Assembly: GCA_035620975.1 (NCBI GenBank)
Contig: DASPFV010000222.1
Location: 1 to 6,176, forward strand
Source: DASPFV01 sp035620975
GTDB taxonomy: Bacteria > Acidobacteriota > Vicinamibacteria > Vicinamibacterales > 2-12-FULL-66-21
Length of the DNA stretch: 6,176 bases
Direction of reading: 5' to 3'
Shown: one piece after another, positions 5,369 through 6,176 of the stretch
How positions within the stretch are numbered: the stretch's first letter is position 1
Layout of the letters: each line of letters opens with the position of its first letter
Position numbers and translations under genes: made by a program
The notes under the pieces: model-generated
Databases searched by the model: none
The model's input: the letters and a program-made list of their open reading frames with translations, nothing else
What the model was told of the DNA's origin: nothing

Positions 5369-6142
5369 ATGAACGCCGTCATTCCACCAGCCTCCCCGCT
5401 CCCCCGCAGCCTGCGCGTCGTCGCAGGCCTGTTGCTCGTCCCGGTCGCCGTCCTGGCCCACGTTCGGGTCTGGACGGCTCCCTCGCAGATCGCCGACCCG
5501 CCGCGGGCCTACATCGACGGCACGGGGCCCGGGTGGCGGACGCTCGGGGAGGGGGACTTCGCCGGCGTCAACGGCGAGCCCGACACGTGGGTATGGAAAG
5601 ACGGCGTGCTCTACGGCTCGGGCCTGCCGATCGGGGTGATGCGGACGCGCCAGACCTTCACGAATTTCGAGCTGGTCGTCGAATGGCGGCACATGCGGTC
5701 GGCCGGCAACTCCGGCGTCTTCGCGTGGGTTCCCGAACACGCGCTGACGGACCTTCCCCCCGGTGCTCTGCCGCAGTTCGGCATCGAGGTACAGATGCTC
5801 GATCACGGCTACCGCGAGCTCGTCGAGAAGAAGTCGGGCCGGACGCCCGACTGGTTCACCACCGACGGCGACATCTTCGCGGTCGGCAAATCGAAACTGT
5901 CGCCGTTCCCGCCGCTCTCGCCCAACGGCTCCCGCAGCTTCCCGAGGTCGCGCCGCAGCCGCGGCGTGGGAGAGTGGAACCACTACTACGTCCGCGGCGT
6001 CAACGGCGAGATCCGGCTCTGGGTCAACGGCGAGGAGGTGTCGGGCGGCAACGGCGCGGAGCCCAGAACGGGCTACTTGTGCCTCGAAGCCGAGGGGTCG
6101 CCGATCGAGTTCCGGAACATCCGTATCCGCGAATTACCCTAG
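5369..6142 (+). CDS. Secreted DUF1080 / 3-keto-disaccharide hydrolase domain protein
   Basis: A 257-residue protein starts at the ATG at 5369 and ends at TAG. Residues 1-30 have a basic start and hydrophobic core (RSLRVVAGLLLVPVAVLA), a typical export signal or membrane anchor. The rest is a single concanavalin-like jelly-roll domain of the DUF1080 (PF06439) family: WVWKDGVLYGSG (74-85), FTNFELVVEWRHM (97-109), SAGNSGVF (111-118), FGIEVQMLD (137-145), GDIFAV (167-172), GEWNHYYV (201-208), IRLWVNGEEV (215-224) and a final GYLCLEAEGSPIEFRNIRI (235-253). Characterised members cleave 3-keto-disaccharides or 3-keto-glucosides; E140 and D145 of the EVQMLD segment are conserved family positions. A Ser/Arg-rich loop (187-199) before GEWN looks like a local insertion. 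The gene is divergent from galU, and the sugar oxidoreductase partner often found with such hydrolases is not in the window. The family call is firm; activity and substrate are inferred. Confidence 0.93.
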   Translation: MNAVIPPASPLPRSLRVVAGLLLVPVAVLAHVRVWTAPSQIADPPRAYIDGTGPGWRTLGEGDFAGVNGEPDTWVWKDGVLYGSGLPIGVMRTRQTFTNFELVVEWRHMRSAGNSGVFAWVPEHALTDLPPGALPQFGIEVQMLDHGYRELVEKKSGRTPDWFTTDGDIFAVGKSKLSPFPPLSPNGSRSFPRSRRSRGVGEWNHYYVRGVNGEIRLWVNGEEVSGGNGAEPRTGYLCLEAEGSPIEFRNIRIRELP

Positions 6143-6176
6143 GGTGGGGTCAGGTCTTGCACTGACGTACTGACGG
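6143..6176. repeat. Possible edge of a repeated extragenic palindromic element
   Basis: Directly after the DUF1080 stop codon, GTCAG (6149-6153) and CTGAC (6162-6166) form a 5-bp inverted repeat around the 8-base loop GTCTTGCA. The word ACTGACG then occurs twice, at 6161-6167 and 6169-6175. From memory, the string GGGGTCAGGTCTTGCA recurs between genes in genomes of this kind, often near REP-associated (Y1/IS200-like) transposases; no search was run. The element runs off the window end, so its extent and any transposase are not visible. Confidence 0.4.

Noticed and set aside
5021..5983. 320-codon minus-strand open frame across galU, the divergent promoter gap and the DUF1080 gene
   Set aside because: It crosses two recognised genes in the wrong frame and the promoter region, and its translation has no family features.

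Overview
This GC-rich window (roughly two thirds G+C by eye) most likely comes from a member of the Acidobacteriota, perhaps the Vicinamibacteria. The taxonomic hints are a secreted protein with the acidobacterial-type VWFA-related domain, a secreted DUF1080 / 3-keto-disaccharide hydrolase, strong GC bias at third codon positions (which produces long open frames on the wrong strand), and GTGC-rich intergenic DNA. No rRNA, tRNA, CRISPR array, transposase or phage gene was seen. The taxonomic call is an inference.

Layout: five protein genes, four on the minus strand and one on the plus strand. From the right end, a secreted DUF1080 hydrolase (5369-6142, +) diverges from a two-gene minus-strand unit. 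That unit is galU-type UTP:sugar-1-phosphate uridylyltransferase (4369-5256) followed after 31 bp by a GHMP kinase that closely resembles plant glucuronokinase (3327-4337). The gene pair ends in a tight hairpin. About 307 bp of non-coding DNA follow (3020-3326), containing three hairpins and a dense cluster of GGTGC words. Next is a second minus-strand unit: a secreted VWFA-related protein (1142-3019, GTG start with a strong ribosome binding site), followed 15 bp later by a secreted protein that resembles the LIC_10091 / DUF7790 group (50-1126).

How the genes may work together: the kinase and the uridylyltransferase are in the right order and spacing to be co-expressed. Together they could convert a free sugar, most likely D-glucuronate, to its 1-phosphate and then to the UDP-sugar. 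This is the logic of the plant myo-inositol/glucuronate salvage route to UDP-glucuronate. It is the most interesting feature of the window, and the substrate assignment rests on motif resemblance only. The VWFA protein and the LIC_10091-like protein both carry export signals and probably act outside the cytoplasm, but no specific role can be read from the sequence. The last 34 bp (6143-6176) look like the edge of a repeated, mobile-type extragenic element.
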